Shown piece by piece: positions 8,673-18,000 of a DNA stretch of 64,000 nt. Source of the DNA: a bacterium (lineage in GTDB: Bacteria; Hinthialibacterota; Hinthialibacteria; Hinthialibacterales; Hinthialibacteraceae); NCBI GenBank assembly GCA_016125385.1, contig WGLV01000032.1, positions 1 to 64,000 on the forward strand, read 5' to 3'. Position 1 is the stretch's first letter; every line of letters starts with the position of its first letter. The translations under genes were made by a program, and so were the position numbers. The notes beneath the pieces were generated by a model. That model worked only from the letters and a program-made list of their open reading frames with translations. It made no database searches and was not told where the DNA came from.

Positions 8673-9572
8673 ATGGCGATCTATCAGATCAAGCACAAAA
8701 CCCAATATCTCTATAATCTCCCCGTCACGTTGTGCGATAACAAGGCGTTGATCGTACCCCGTACCACGACCACACAGCGTCTGCTTGAAAAATTTATTTC
8801 CATTCAACCCGAACCGGTCTATCGCCGCGAGTTTTTTGATTATTTCGGCAACATCGTCCTGTCGTTTTCCGTCCGTGAACCTCACACTGAATTGACCGTC
8901 GTCGCCCAATCGGCCGTCGAATGCTTCCCTCGTCTGCTGCCCGACGCGTCCAAAACCCCCTCGTGGGAGACGGCGGCGCGCAACGTGCGCGACTTTTTCG
9001 AGCGCGAAGCCTTTGACGCGATGCAGTATCTGTACGAGTCGGCTTATGTCCCTCTCGATCGGCGCTTCCGCGAGTACGCCGCTCCATCGTTCCCGCCGGG
9101 ACGCCCGGTGTTGCAGTGCGTTCTCGATCTCACCGCGCGCGTCAACGCCGAGTTCAAGTACGATCCCAACTCCACCGACGTCGCAACGCCGGTTTTCGAG
9201 GTGCTCGAATCGCGCCGGGGCGTCTGTCAGGATTTCGCCCACCTTCAGATCGCTTGCCTGCGCGCGATGGGCGTTCCCGCCAAGTACGTCAGCGGATACC
9301 TCCGCACCACCCCCCCGCCGGGCAAGCCCCGCCTTCAGGGCGCCGACGCGTCTCATGCCTGGGTTTCCGTCTATGTTCCCGGCGCGGGCTGGATCGACGT
9401 CGACCCCACCAACAACGCCGTCGTCTCGACCGACCATATCGTGGCCGCATGGGGGCGCGATTTTGATGAAATCAGCCCCATCAAAGGAATCATCCTTGGC
9501 GGCGGAACCCAGACCATCAGCGTGGCGGTAGATGTAATCCCCGCCGATTCACGCCAACCCGCGACCGTGTAA
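8673..9572 (+). CDS. Transglutaminase-like cysteine protease/amidase
   Basis: 299 residues: an N-terminal bacterial transglutaminase-like beta domain (about 1-90, starting IYQIKHKTQYLYNLPV) and a transglutaminase core. The catalytic triad is readable: Cys185 in GVCQDF, His228 in ASHAW and Asp244 in DVDPTNN. No signal peptide or membrane helix is seen, so it should act in the cytoplasm. Members of this family cluster with circularly permuted ATP-grasp and alpha-E proteins, where they are predicted to cleave or rearrange peptide/isopeptide bonds made by the ligase. The spacing of 13 bp from the upstream fusion gene indicates one transcript. The next 293 bp contain no gene and separate this pair from the rest of the cluster, so a second promoter is possible there. 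Confidence 0.92.
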   Translation: MAIYQIKHKTQYLYNLPVTLCDNKALIVPRTTTTQRLLEKFISIQPEPVYRREFFDYFGNIVLSFSVREPHTELTVVAQSAVECFPRLLPDASKTPSWETAARNVRDFFEREAFDAMQYLYESAYVPLDRRFREYAAPSFPPGRPVLQCVLDLTARVNAEFKYDPNSTDVATPVFEVLESRRGVCQDFAHLQIACLRAMGVPAKYVSGYLRTTPPPGKPRLQGADASHAWVSVYVPGAGWIDVDPTNNAVVSTDHIVAAWGRDFDEISPIKGIILGGGTQTISVAVDVIPADSRQPATV

Positions 9573-9865
9573 AAAAACAGACACCAGAATGGGACGCCCA
9601 TTTGAATATTTGAACAATTTTGTCTGATTCAGAAACTCCAACGACGCATAACAAATAACCAACATCCTGAATCGACTATCTTTATACAGTTTTACGTTTT
9701 TGTCGTGTATTTTGCGATAACCGGTTCGTTTTTTGCTACCATAAAGGGGCGTTCCTGTTGATGACATGAATAACCGCCGGCGTTCGGTTTCGCAAGAAAC
9801 CTATCGTCCGGAAATCATGCAACCCCCTTGAAGTATTGATCTATCTGAATTTTCGGAAGGTTTGT

Positions 9866-12800
9866 ATGGCGATACGAATTGCTTTGCGTCATCAGACGAA
9901 ATACGACTACGACCGTCTGGTCGATCTGGCGCCCCAGGTGGTTCGCCTGCGCCCGGCGCCGCATTGCCGGACGCCAATCCTCAGTTATAACCTTGGCGTC
10001 CAGCCCGAAGATCATTTCATCAACTGGCAGCAGGACCCGCACGGCAATTACCAGGCGCGTCTGGTCTTCCCTGAAAAGACCCGGCTCTTTCATCTCGACG
10101 TCGAAGTCATCGCCGAGATGATCTCGATCAATCCCTTCGATTTCTTTCTGGAAGAATACGCCAACAAGTTCCCGTTTAAATACGCTTCCACCGAACTCGC
10201 TGAGCTGACTCCGTACCTTGAAACCTTCAAAACCGGGCCGAAATTCGATGCCTTTCTGCGTGGAATCGACCGCACCGCCCGCCCCACCATCGATTTTCTG
10301 GTTGAATTGAACCAGAAAATTAACAAGGCGGTCGACTATATCATCCGTCTTGAACCCGGCGTGCAGTCGCCCGAAGAAACCCTGACTCGGGGCAAGGGCT
10401 CATGCCGCGATTCGGCCTGGCTGATGGTTCAGTTGCTTCGCCGTCTCGGGTTCGCCGCCCGCTTCGCCTCCGGCTATCTGATACAACTCACCGCCGATGT
10501 CAAATCGCTCGACGGTCCTTCAGGCCCCGAAGCCGACTTCACCGATCTGCACGCCTGGTGCGAAACCTACCTGCCCGGCGCGGGATGGGTGGGGCTCGAT
10601 CCCACTTCCGGGTTGTTCGCGGGCGAAGGGCACATCCCGCTCGCTTGTACGCCCAACCCTCAAAGTGCTTCGCCGGTGTCGGGGATGGTCGGCAAATGTG
10701 AAGTCGATTTCCACCATCACATGGCGGTGACGCGGATTCATGAAGACCCGCGCGTGACCAAACCCTACACTGAAGATCAGTGGAGCGAAATCGAAACACT
10801 GGGCGATCGGGTCGATGACCATCTCAACCGTAACGGCGTCCGGCTGACGATGGGCGGCGAGCCGACCTTTGTCTCCATTGATGATATGGATGGCGAGGAG
10901 TGGAACGGCGCCGCGCTGGGCCCGAATAAATTCAGACTCGCCAAAACGCTGTATCTGCGCCTGCGCGACCGCTTCGCCAGCGGCGCTCTGTTGCACTTCG
11001 GTCAGGGGAAATGGTACCCCGGTGAGTCGCTGCCGCGCTGGGCGTTATCCTGTTACTGGCGCAAAGACGCCGAACCGGTCTGGAACGATCAATCCCTGTT
11101 CGCCACCGGCGATGAAGACCTCGGTCATACCATCTCGGATGCCCAGCGATTTATCCGCCGTCTGGCTCAACGTCTCGGCGTTGATTACCATTACGCCGTT
11201 CCCGCGTGGGAAGACCCCTATCATTTCATCTTTCATGAGCGCAAGACGCCGGTCAACATCGATCCCCGTTTTTCCAACCTTGATGAACCTGAAGAGCGCC
11301 GACGCCTCGCGCGCATCCTCGAACGCGGCCTCGAAAATGAAGTCGGTTATGTCCTGCCGCTCTCCCGTGGGCCGTTCGGCTTGTCGGCGGAATGGCAATC
11401 CGGCTACTGGGCGGTTCGTACCGAAACCCTGTTCCTGATTCCCGGCGATTCGCCGATGGGTTATCGCCTTCCACTCGACTCGCTCGTCTGGGAGCGTGAA
11501 GAAGACCGCCAGTTCACCGAAGCGTATGATACCAGTGCGCCGCGTGAACCGTTGCCTTCGTATAAAAGGTTGACGGGCGCGCGTCAGCCCAAAATGCAGA
11601 CCGCCGCCCTCGCCGCGTCGATTTCACGGCCCGGCTTCAAGGCCGCCAGCGGCTTCGATCTGGGTGACGCCGATCCGCTTCATCCCGCCGCGCAACTGCC
11701 CGGCGTCGATGCGGCGTTGTCGGGGCTGGTGAGAACCGCTCTGTGCGTCGAGCCGCGTGAAGGCCGCCTGAACGTCTTCATGCCGCCTATGCGTTTTCTT
11801 GAACAATACTTGGAACTCGTCGCCGCAGTGGAACAGACTGCGGCGGAGTGCGACTTGCCCGTTCGGATCGAGGGCTATCACCCGCCGTCCGATCCCCGCT
11901 TGCGGGTGTTCAAGATCACGCCCGACCCCGGCGTCATCGAGGTGAACATCCATCCCTCCGAATCGTGGCGTCAGTTGGTCGATGTCACCACTGGTTTATA
12001 TGAAGAAGCCCGGCTCTCTCGGCTTGGAACCGAAAAATTCATGCTGGATGGCCGCCATACCGGAACCAATGGCGGAAACCATTTCGTGCTGGGCGGAGAA
12101 GTCACGGCGGACAGCCCCTTCCTCCGCCGGCCGGACCTGCTCAAAAGCCTGTTAGGCTTCTGGAACAACCACCCCTCGCTGTCTTACCTCTTTTCATCGA
12201 CCTTCATCGGTCCCACCAGCCAGGCGCCGCGAATCGATGAAGCCCGGCATGAAGCCGTGTATGAGTTGCAACTTGCCTTCGATCAGATTCAGGATGGCGT
12301 TGAATGCCCGCCCTGGCTGGTCGATCGCGTGTTTCGTCATCTGTTGACCGACCTGACCGGCAACACTCATCGCGCTGAATTCTGCATCGACAAACTCTAC
12401 TCGCCCGATTCGGCCAGCGGCCGCCTGGGCCTCGTCGAGTTCCGTAACTTCGAGATGCCCCCTCATTCGCGCATGAGCCTTACCCAGCAGCTTTTGTTGC
12501 GTTCGCTGGTGTCGCTGTTCTGGGAGCAGCCCTATCGCGAACCGCTTGTCCGTTGGGGAACGCAACTGCACGACCGCTATATGCTGCCTCATTTCGTCTG
12601 GCGCGACTTCTGCGACGTGATCCACCGTCTGCGTGAAAATGGATACGCTTTTGAATCCGAGTGGTTCGCGCCTCATTTTGAATTCCGCTTCCCCAGGGTT
12701 GGGGCTGTGGCGTATGACGATGTGGAGATCGAACTGCGTCAGGCGCTTGAACCGTGGCACGTTCTCGGTGAAGAGGTCCACGCCGGCGGGACGTCGCGAT

Positions 12801-13261
12801 ACGTTGACTCTTCACTCGAACGCTTGCAGGTGCTGGTCTCGGGCATGACCCTCCCCCGCCATACGGTTTCCTGCAACGGCGTCGAACTTCCCCTGCATCC
12901 GACCGGGCAGGCGGGGCAATTCTGTTCGGGGGTCCGGTATCGCGCCTGGCGTCCGCCTTCCTGCCTTCATCCCAACATCGATGTGCACTCGCCGCTGACA
13001 TTCGATCTGATCGACAACTGGAACCAGCGCTCGCTGGGAGGCTGCGTTTACCATGTCGTCCATCCCGGTGGACGCAATCACGAAACATTCCCCATCAACG
13101 CGCTTGAGGCGGAAGGCCGCCGCCATGCCCGTTTTTACGTTTTCGGACACACGCCGGGCAAAGTGACGCCGCCCGCTCGATACGATAATCAAGACTATCC
13201 GTTCACGCTCGACCTCCGCGCAACCATGAGACGCTCCTCCGACAGGTTGATGCACATTTAG
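9866..13261 (+). CDS. Transglutaminase-like domain fused to DUF2126 (putative amidoligase)
   Basis: 1131 residues. The N-terminal ~290 residues form a bacterial transglutaminase N domain plus core with Cys180 (GSCRDSAW), His229 (DLHAW) and Asp245 (LDPTSG). The remaining ~830 residues correspond to DUF2126, which accompanies this transglutaminase in many bacteria and has been grouped with predicted amidoligase-type peptide-modifying systems. Conserved-looking stretches include TMGGEPTFVSIDDMDG, HFGQGKWYPGESLPRW, HTGTNGGNHFVLGG and VEFRNFEMPPHSRMSL. A frame is open from 9836, but ATG 9866 has a GGAAGG site 5 bases before it and gives the standard MAIRIALRHQTKYDYDR start. No signal peptide. It is followed after 17 bp by the second ATP-grasp gene. 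Confidence 0.92.
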   Translation: MAIRIALRHQTKYDYDRLVDLAPQVVRLRPAPHCRTPILSYNLGVQPEDHFINWQQDPHGNYQARLVFPEKTRLFHLDVEVIAEMISINPFDFFLEEYANKFPFKYASTELAELTPYLETFKTGPKFDAFLRGIDRTARPTIDFLVELNQKINKAVDYIIRLEPGVQSPEETLTRGKGSCRDSAWLMVQLLRRLGFAARFASGYLIQLTADVKSLDGPSGPEADFTDLHAWCETYLPGAGWVGLDPTSGLFAGEGHIPLACTPNPQSASPVSGMVGKCEVDFHHHMAVTRIHEDPRVTKPYTEDQWSEIETLGDRVDDHLNRNGVRLTMGGEPTFVSIDDMDGEEWNGAALGPNKFRLAKTLYLRLRDRFASGALLHFGQGKWYPGESLPRWALSCYWRKDAEPVWNDQSLFATGDEDLGHTISDAQRFIRRLAQRLGVDYHYAVPAWEDPYHFIFHERKTPVNIDPRFSNLDEPEERRRLARILERGLENEVGYVLPLSRGPFGLSAEWQSGYWAVRTETLFLIPGDSPMGYRLPLDSLVWEREEDRQFTEAYDTSAPREPLPSYKRLTGARQPKMQTAALAASISRPGFKAASGFDLGDADPLHPAAQLPGVDAALSGLVRTALCVEPREGRLNVFMPPMRFLEQYLELVAAVEQTAAECDLPVRIEGYHPPSDPRLRVFKITPDPGVIEVNIHPSESWRQLVDVTTGLYEEARLSRLGTEKFMLDGRHTGTNGGNHFVLGGEVTADSPFLRRPDLLKSLLGFWNNHPSLSYLFSSTFIGPTSQAPRIDEARHEAVYELQLAFDQIQDGVECPPWLVDRVFRHLLTDLTGNTHRAEFCIDKLYSPDSASGRLGLVEFRNFEMPPHSRMSLTQQLLLRSLVSLFWEQPYREPLVRWGTQLHDRYMLPHFVWRDFCDVIHRLRENGYAFESEWFAPHFEFRFPRVGAVAYDDVEIELRQALEPWHVLGEEVHAGGTSRYVDSSLERLQVLVSGMTLPRHTVSCNGVELPLHPTGQAGQFCSGVRYRAWRPPSCLHPNIDVHSPLTFDLIDNWNQRSLGGCVYHVVHPGGRNHETFPINALEAEGRRHARFYVFGHTPGKVTPPARYDNQDYPFTLDLRATMRRSSDRLMHI

Positions 13262-13278
13262 CATGGGAGGACCCGGTA

Positions 13279-14769
13279 ATGTTTGAACAATACGATACCG
13301 AAGGCTTTTTTGACGAACTGTTTGAAAGCGGCGGCAATCCGAGAACTTTTGCCCAGCCGTTGATTCAGCGAATCGATTCCATGCCGAAAGAAGACCTCTT
13401 CCGCCGCCAGACCGAAGCCGACGCCGCCTTCATGAACATGGGCGTGACCTTCACCGTCTATGGCGAAAATGAAGGCACGGAGCGCATCTTTCCCTTTGAT
13501 ATCATCCCCCGTCTGGTCGATGGACGCGAATGGGAAACCGTTGAAAAAGGCCTCAAACAGCGCATCTGTGCGCTCAACCTGTTCATCAACGACGTCTACA
13601 ACGATCAGAAAATACTGAAAGACGGCGTCGTTCCGGCTGACCTGATCCTTTCAGCCGCCAGTTTCCGCGAGCAGTGCATTGGCCTCAAACCGCCGCGCGG
13701 CATCTGGTGTCACATCACGGGGACCGACCTGATCCGCGATAAAGACGGTTCGTTTTACGTCCTTGAAGACAACCTGCGTTGTCCCTCTGGCGTGTCGTAT
13801 GTTCTTGAAAACCGCCACATCCTCAAACGCACGTTCCCGTATGTATTCCAGACCTCACAGATTCGAGCGATTGACGATTACCCAAACCGTTTGCGCGATC
13901 TTCTCGAATATCTCGCGCCCGATCCCGTCGCCAATCCATCCGTCGCGGTGCTTACGCCGGGCGTGTATAACTCGGCGTATTTCGAACACTCGTTTCTCGC
14001 GCGGCAGATGGGCGTCGAACTGGTCGAAGGGCGTGATCTGGTTGTGCGCAACGGCTTCGTCTACATGCGGACGACCAAAGGCTTTCAGCGCGTCAACGTA
14101 CTCTACCGCCGCATTGATGACGACTTCCTCGATCCCAAGGCGTTCAACCCAGAATCGCTGCTGGGCGTACCCGGATTGTTTGATTCCTATCGCCAGGGCA
14201 AGATCGCGCTGGTCAACGCGCCGGGAACCGGAATCGCCGACGATAAGGTCATCTACGCCTTCGTGCCGAAGATCATAAAATACTATCTCGATGAAGACCC
14301 GATCCTGCCCAACGTGCCCACATACGTCTGCTCCGAGCCTGACGATATGAAGTACGTGCTCGAAAATCTCGATACGCTGGTAGTGAAAGCCGCCAATGAA
14401 TCCGGCGGATACGGAATGCTGGTGGGCGTCCATTCCACGGAAGAGCAGCGCGCCGATTTCGCCGAACGCATCAAGGCCAACCCGCGTAATTACATCGCCC
14501 AGCCGACCATCTCGTTATCGCGCGCGCCGGTGATCGTGGGCGACCATTTCGAGGGGCGTCACGTCGATCTGCGGCCCTTCATTCTGTATGGTGAAGACAT
14601 CTTCGTGTTGCCCGGCGGTTTGACGCGCGTCGCCTTGAAAAAAGGCTCGCTGGTGGTCAACTCGTCGCAGGGCGGTGGCAGCAAGGACACCTGGGTCGTC
14701 GCCGACCAATACCAGCCCATGCGGCGCATGGAACAGACGCAAACCGCGTCGATGGCGCAGGCGAGTTGA
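13279..14769 (+). CDS. Circularly permuted type 2 ATP-grasp protein (stand-alone)
   Basis: 496 residues, the full length of the stand-alone circularly permuted ATP-grasp family. Visible blocks are MNMGVTFTVYGENEGTERIFPFD, RGIWCHITGTDLIRDKDGSFYVLEDNLR, TPGVYNSAYFEHSFLA, an intact glycine-rich loop (VKAANESGGYGMLVG), DLRPFILYG, PGGLTRVAL and GGGSKDTWVV. The enzyme is expected to form an amide or peptide bond with ATP; the substrate is unknown. It has a GGGAGG ribosome-binding site and follows the DUF2126 gene by 17 bp. Compared with the fused copy at 6104-8659, this paralogue keeps the nucleotide-binding loop and so is the likelier active ligase. Confidence 0.93.
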   Translation: MFEQYDTEGFFDELFESGGNPRTFAQPLIQRIDSMPKEDLFRRQTEADAAFMNMGVTFTVYGENEGTERIFPFDIIPRLVDGREWETVEKGLKQRICALNLFINDVYNDQKILKDGVVPADLILSAASFREQCIGLKPPRGIWCHITGTDLIRDKDGSFYVLEDNLRCPSGVSYVLENRHILKRTFPYVFQTSQIRAIDDYPNRLRDLLEYLAPDPVANPSVAVLTPGVYNSAYFEHSFLARQMGVELVEGRDLVVRNGFVYMRTTKGFQRVNVLYRRIDDDFLDPKAFNPESLLGVPGLFDSYRQGKIALVNAPGTGIADDKVIYAFVPKIIKYYLDEDPILPNVPTYVCSEPDDMKYVLENLDTLVVKAANESGGYGMLVGVHSTEEQRADFAERIKANPRNYIAQPTISLSRAPVIVGDHFEGRHVDLRPFILYGEDIFVLPGGLTRVALKKGSLVVNSSQGGGSKDTWVVADQYQPMRRMEQTQTASMAQAS

Positions 14770-14876
14770 CGGGTGAGCGTGAACGGATCGTTTTGGGAAT
14801 GTGGGAATGGAATGAAATTCCCGCCTGCGTCGATTGGTGAGGGAGAAAGTAAGACAGGAAGGATAGGGTAAATAAC

Positions 14877-15869
14877 ATGCTCAGCCGCGTCGCCAGCGCA
14901 ATCTATTGGATGAGCCGCTACATTGAACGCGCCGAAAACGTCGCGCGTTTCGTTGACGTCAACTTTAAATTGATGCTTGATATGCCCTCCGGTACGCATA
15001 ACCAGTGGGATCCGCTGGTCAGCATCACTGGCGATCTTGAGTGGTTCAAGAAAAAATACGGTGAACCGACTCAGGCCAACGTCGTCCAGTTCCTGACGTT
15101 CGATTCGGAATACCCGAACTCGATTTATTCCTGCCTGGAGATGGCGCGTGAAAACGCCCGCTCGGTTCGTGAAGTTATTTCCAGCGAAATGTGGGAACAG
15201 ATCAATACCTTTTATCTTTCGACCAAAAAAGCGGCCGGCGTCAAACTGTCGCTCGACCGGATGCACGATTTTTATGCGAAAGTGCGCGATGGCAGCCATC
15301 TGTTCAGCGGAATCACTGATGGAACCATGTCGCATGGCGAAGGATGGAACTTCGCCCGCATGGGCCGCATGTTGGAACGCGCCGACAAGACTTCGCGGAT
15401 CGTGGATATCAAATACTTCATCCTGCTGCCCAGGTCATACGACGTGGGTACGCCGATCGACAACATTCAATGGTCGGCGCTGCTCAGTTCCGCTAGCGGT
15501 TTTCACATGTACAAAAAACAGTACGGCCACATCGACCCCAACAACGTCGCCCAGTTTCTTATCCTCGACCGTCACTTCCCGCGTTCCATTTCTTTCTGTC
15601 TGATCCGCGCTGAACAGTCGCTGCATGAAATTTCCAACACGCCCGTCGGAACCTTCAGCAACGAAGCCGAACAATATCTCGGCCGGCTGCGCTCTGATCT
15701 CAACTTTACCTCGATCAAGGAAATCGTCGGGCAGGGAATGCACGAGTTCCTCGACGGCTTTCAGATCAAACTCAATGAAGTGGGCGAAAAAATTCATCAA
15801 ACCTTTTTCGACCTGTCCGTTGGGCCCAGCGAACACTTCTTCAAGCAGGACCTCTATCAAGTGAATTAA
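14877..15869 (+). CDS. Alpha-E domain protein (DUF403), stand-alone
   Basis: 330 residues, almost entirely helical. It begins MLSRVASAIYWMSRYIERAE, the family hallmark (WMSRYxERAE), which also opens the alpha-E half of the fusion at 6104-8659. Further conserved patches are GEGWNFARMGRMLERADKTSRIVD and HFPRSISFCL. The biochemical role is unproven; these proteins are thought to act as partners or scaffolds for the ATP-grasp ligases next to them. It ends the cluster: the next gene on this strand begins 193 bp later and encodes a secreted enzyme of a different kind. The 107-bp gap before this gene has a stacked purine-rich ribosome-binding region (AGGAAGGATAGGG). Confidence 0.92.
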   Translation: MLSRVASAIYWMSRYIERAENVARFVDVNFKLMLDMPSGTHNQWDPLVSITGDLEWFKKKYGEPTQANVVQFLTFDSEYPNSIYSCLEMARENARSVREVISSEMWEQINTFYLSTKKAAGVKLSLDRMHDFYAKVRDGSHLFSGITDGTMSHGEGWNFARMGRMLERADKTSRIVDIKYFILLPRSYDVGTPIDNIQWSALLSSASGFHMYKKQYGHIDPNNVAQFLILDRHFPRSISFCLIRAEQSLHEISNTPVGTFSNEAEQYLGRLRSDLNFTSIKEIVGQGMHEFLDGFQIKLNEVGEKIHQTFFDLSVGPSEHFFKQDLYQVN

Positions 15870-16062
15870 TTTCTACCGTTCAACCGCAACCCGCTCCAAT
15901 CGCTGCCGGCGCCTCGTCAGGAGCGGATGCATGTAGCACAGCCTTGCATGGCGGGGTACTCTGCGCACAATCCGAAAATATGGGCGCTGCCTGCGGGTAG
16001 GCGTTGGAGAGAGGATGTTTTACAGTAGTTCCCGATTCAGACTTCCATCGGGAGATTGAAAC

Positions 16063-17835
16063 GTGTTATCCAGCCGAGCTATCTTTATTTTCGTGTTTGT
16101 TTGCATCACCGTGCTCACCGCCTCCACCCAGCCGGTCGATTTGTATTCCGATACCTGGGGCGCCACCGATGGCCTGGGCCGCGCCGTTCCCGGCTATGAC
16201 GAATGCGGTCCGCCTGAAGCGGATCGCTGGGTGGGGATCTTTTACTGGACGTGGCATACCGAGGGGCGCGGCGGTCCCAATGACGTGACGAAGATACTCG
16301 CCACGGCGCACGACGGCGTCGTCGATTGGCCTGATAACAACGCGCCCTATCATTGGGGTGAGCCCGAGCTGGGTTATTATGTCATGACCGATCCATTCGT
16401 CATCCGTAAGCACGCGGCGTTGCTGGTTGACGCGGGCGTTGACGTTGTGATCTTCGATACCACCAATCCACCCTTTACCTTCAAGGAAGAATATGAAGCG
16501 CTCTGCCGTGAATATACGGCCATGCGCGCCGAAGGCGCCCGCACGCCGTCCATTGCTTTCATCACGCCCTTTGGCGACCCCACCCCCGTGACGGATCGGC
16601 TGTGGGATGACCTCTACAAGCCGGGTAAGTGGAAGGATCTCTGGTTCCAGTGGGAGGGCAAGCCGCTTCTGCTGGCCAATAAGGAGTACATCCACGATCC
16701 GGAAATGCTCGATTTCTTCACCTTCCGCCGTCCCATGCCCGATTACTGGATCGGCCCCACGGGCCCCGATCAGTGGAGCTGGCTCGAGGTCTTCCCTCAG
16801 CATGTCTTCAAGAACAGCAGCGGTCAGGCGGAACAGATGAGCGTCGGCGTCGCCCAGAATGCGCTCCCCGATACGCCCGGTCCGGCGCCGATGTCGCATA
16901 AGGCGGGCGCGATGGGCCGCAGCTGGCATGACGGCCATAAAGACGAGCGCGAGGGCGCCGTGAACCTCGGTCTCAACTTCACCGAACAATGGAAACGAGC
17001 GTTGCAGGTCGACCCTCACTTTATCTTCGTCACGGGCTGGAACGAATGGATCGCTGGCCGCTACCAGGAATGGAGCAAGTACCGCGAATCCGATTGCTAT
17101 TACCCCGGCGGCCTTTTCGTCGATGAATACACACAGGAATACAGCCGCGATTGCGAACCCATGCGCGGCGGTCACGGCGACGCGTATTACTATCAGCTGG
17201 CCGGTTTCATCCGCCGTTACAAGGGCGTCCGGGCCGCGCCTCGGGCGTCTGGTCCCGCCGCCGTAACCATTGACGGCGTTTTTGATGAGTGGCTGGCCAT
17301 CAAGCCTGAATTCCGCGATGCGCCGGGCGACGTGACTCACCGCGACTGGCGGGGCTATGGCGATCTCGTTTATCGCAACGACTCCGGCCGCAACGATATC
17401 ATTGTGTCCAAGGCGTCGTATGACGAGAAGAACCTGTATTTCTTTGTCAAGACCGCGTCCGCGATGACGCCGTATACCGATCCGTACTGGATGCTGCTTC
17501 TGATCGACGCGGACCAAGACGCCTCCACCGGATGGCTGGGGTACGATTTCGTCGTGAATCTTCAGGTGCTTGATGAATCAAAAACCACAGTCAACGCCTG
17601 GCGCGGCGGAGAGTGGACCGGCGCTGGCCATGCGTCGTATCGTGTGGCGGGCGACTGTATGGAAATCGCGATCCCGCGTGAGACGCTGGGGTTATCCAGC
17701 GGCGATCCGTCATTCGATTTTCACTGGGCGGATGGAATCAGAGGTTTTGACGGAGCGTCCGAACTGGGCCTCAATGGCGACAGCGCGCCCGACCGCCGCT
17801 GGAATTACCATTTTGAGGTGGAGTCCGATCGTTGA
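16063..17835 (+). CDS. Secreted GH99-like (WbsX-type) protein with C-terminal CBM9-like domain
   Basis: 590 residues from a GTG start, with a GGGAG site upstream. An N-terminal signal peptide (about 1-23) precedes a TIM-barrel region resembling glycoside hydrolase 99-like/WbsX proteins: a WVGIFYWTWH strand at the start, a DVVIFDTTNPPF core, and the typical late motif FVTGWNEWIAGRYQEW near residue 325. From about residue 400 a beta-rich module (PAAVTIDGVFDEW, VSKASYDEKNLYFFVKTA, LLLIDADQDASTGWLGYDF) matches the CBM9/DOMON-like carbohydrate-binding fold often attached to such enzymes. Endo-acting alpha-mannan or other glycan cleavage is known for true GH99, but the substrate here is not predictable. 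It probably acts in the periplasm or outside the cell. It opens the glycan region that runs to 31 kb. Confidence 0.8.
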   Translation: MLSSRAIFIFVFVCITVLTASTQPVDLYSDTWGATDGLGRAVPGYDECGPPEADRWVGIFYWTWHTEGRGGPNDVTKILATAHDGVVDWPDNNAPYHWGEPELGYYVMTDPFVIRKHAALLVDAGVDVVIFDTTNPPFTFKEEYEALCREYTAMRAEGARTPSIAFITPFGDPTPVTDRLWDDLYKPGKWKDLWFQWEGKPLLLANKEYIHDPEMLDFFTFRRPMPDYWIGPTGPDQWSWLEVFPQHVFKNSSGQAEQMSVGVAQNALPDTPGPAPMSHKAGAMGRSWHDGHKDEREGAVNLGLNFTEQWKRALQVDPHFIFVTGWNEWIAGRYQEWSKYRESDCYYPGGLFVDEYTQEYSRDCEPMRGGHGDAYYYQLAGFIRRYKGVRAAPRASGPAAVTIDGVFDEWLAIKPEFRDAPGDVTHRDWRGYGDLVYRNDSGRNDIIVSKASYDEKNLYFFVKTASAMTPYTDPYWMLLLIDADQDASTGWLGYDFVVNLQVLDESKTTVNAWRGGEWTGAGHASYRVAGDCMEIAIPRETLGLSSGDPSFDFHWADGIRGFDGASELGLNGDSAPDRRWNYHFEVESDR

Positions 17836-18000
17836 CCCGAATCGCATGAATGTGAAATAATAACGCGTTTTGGGGATCGTCGCGGTCTGGGCTCGTCTTG
17901 ATGTTGATTGCTTAGATGGTTCAGAGCAGCCAACGGGAGCTCTTGGTGCGAATGATCCAATGACTTGCTTCCGGCGCTGCCGGTATAAAGGGGATGAAAC

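Noticed and set aside
16066-17517. Long 483-codon antisense frame across the GH99-like gene
   Set aside because: It mirrors the GC-biased third codon positions of the real gene, has no recognisable domain and no ribosome-binding site. The plus-strand gene has a signal peptide and family motifs.
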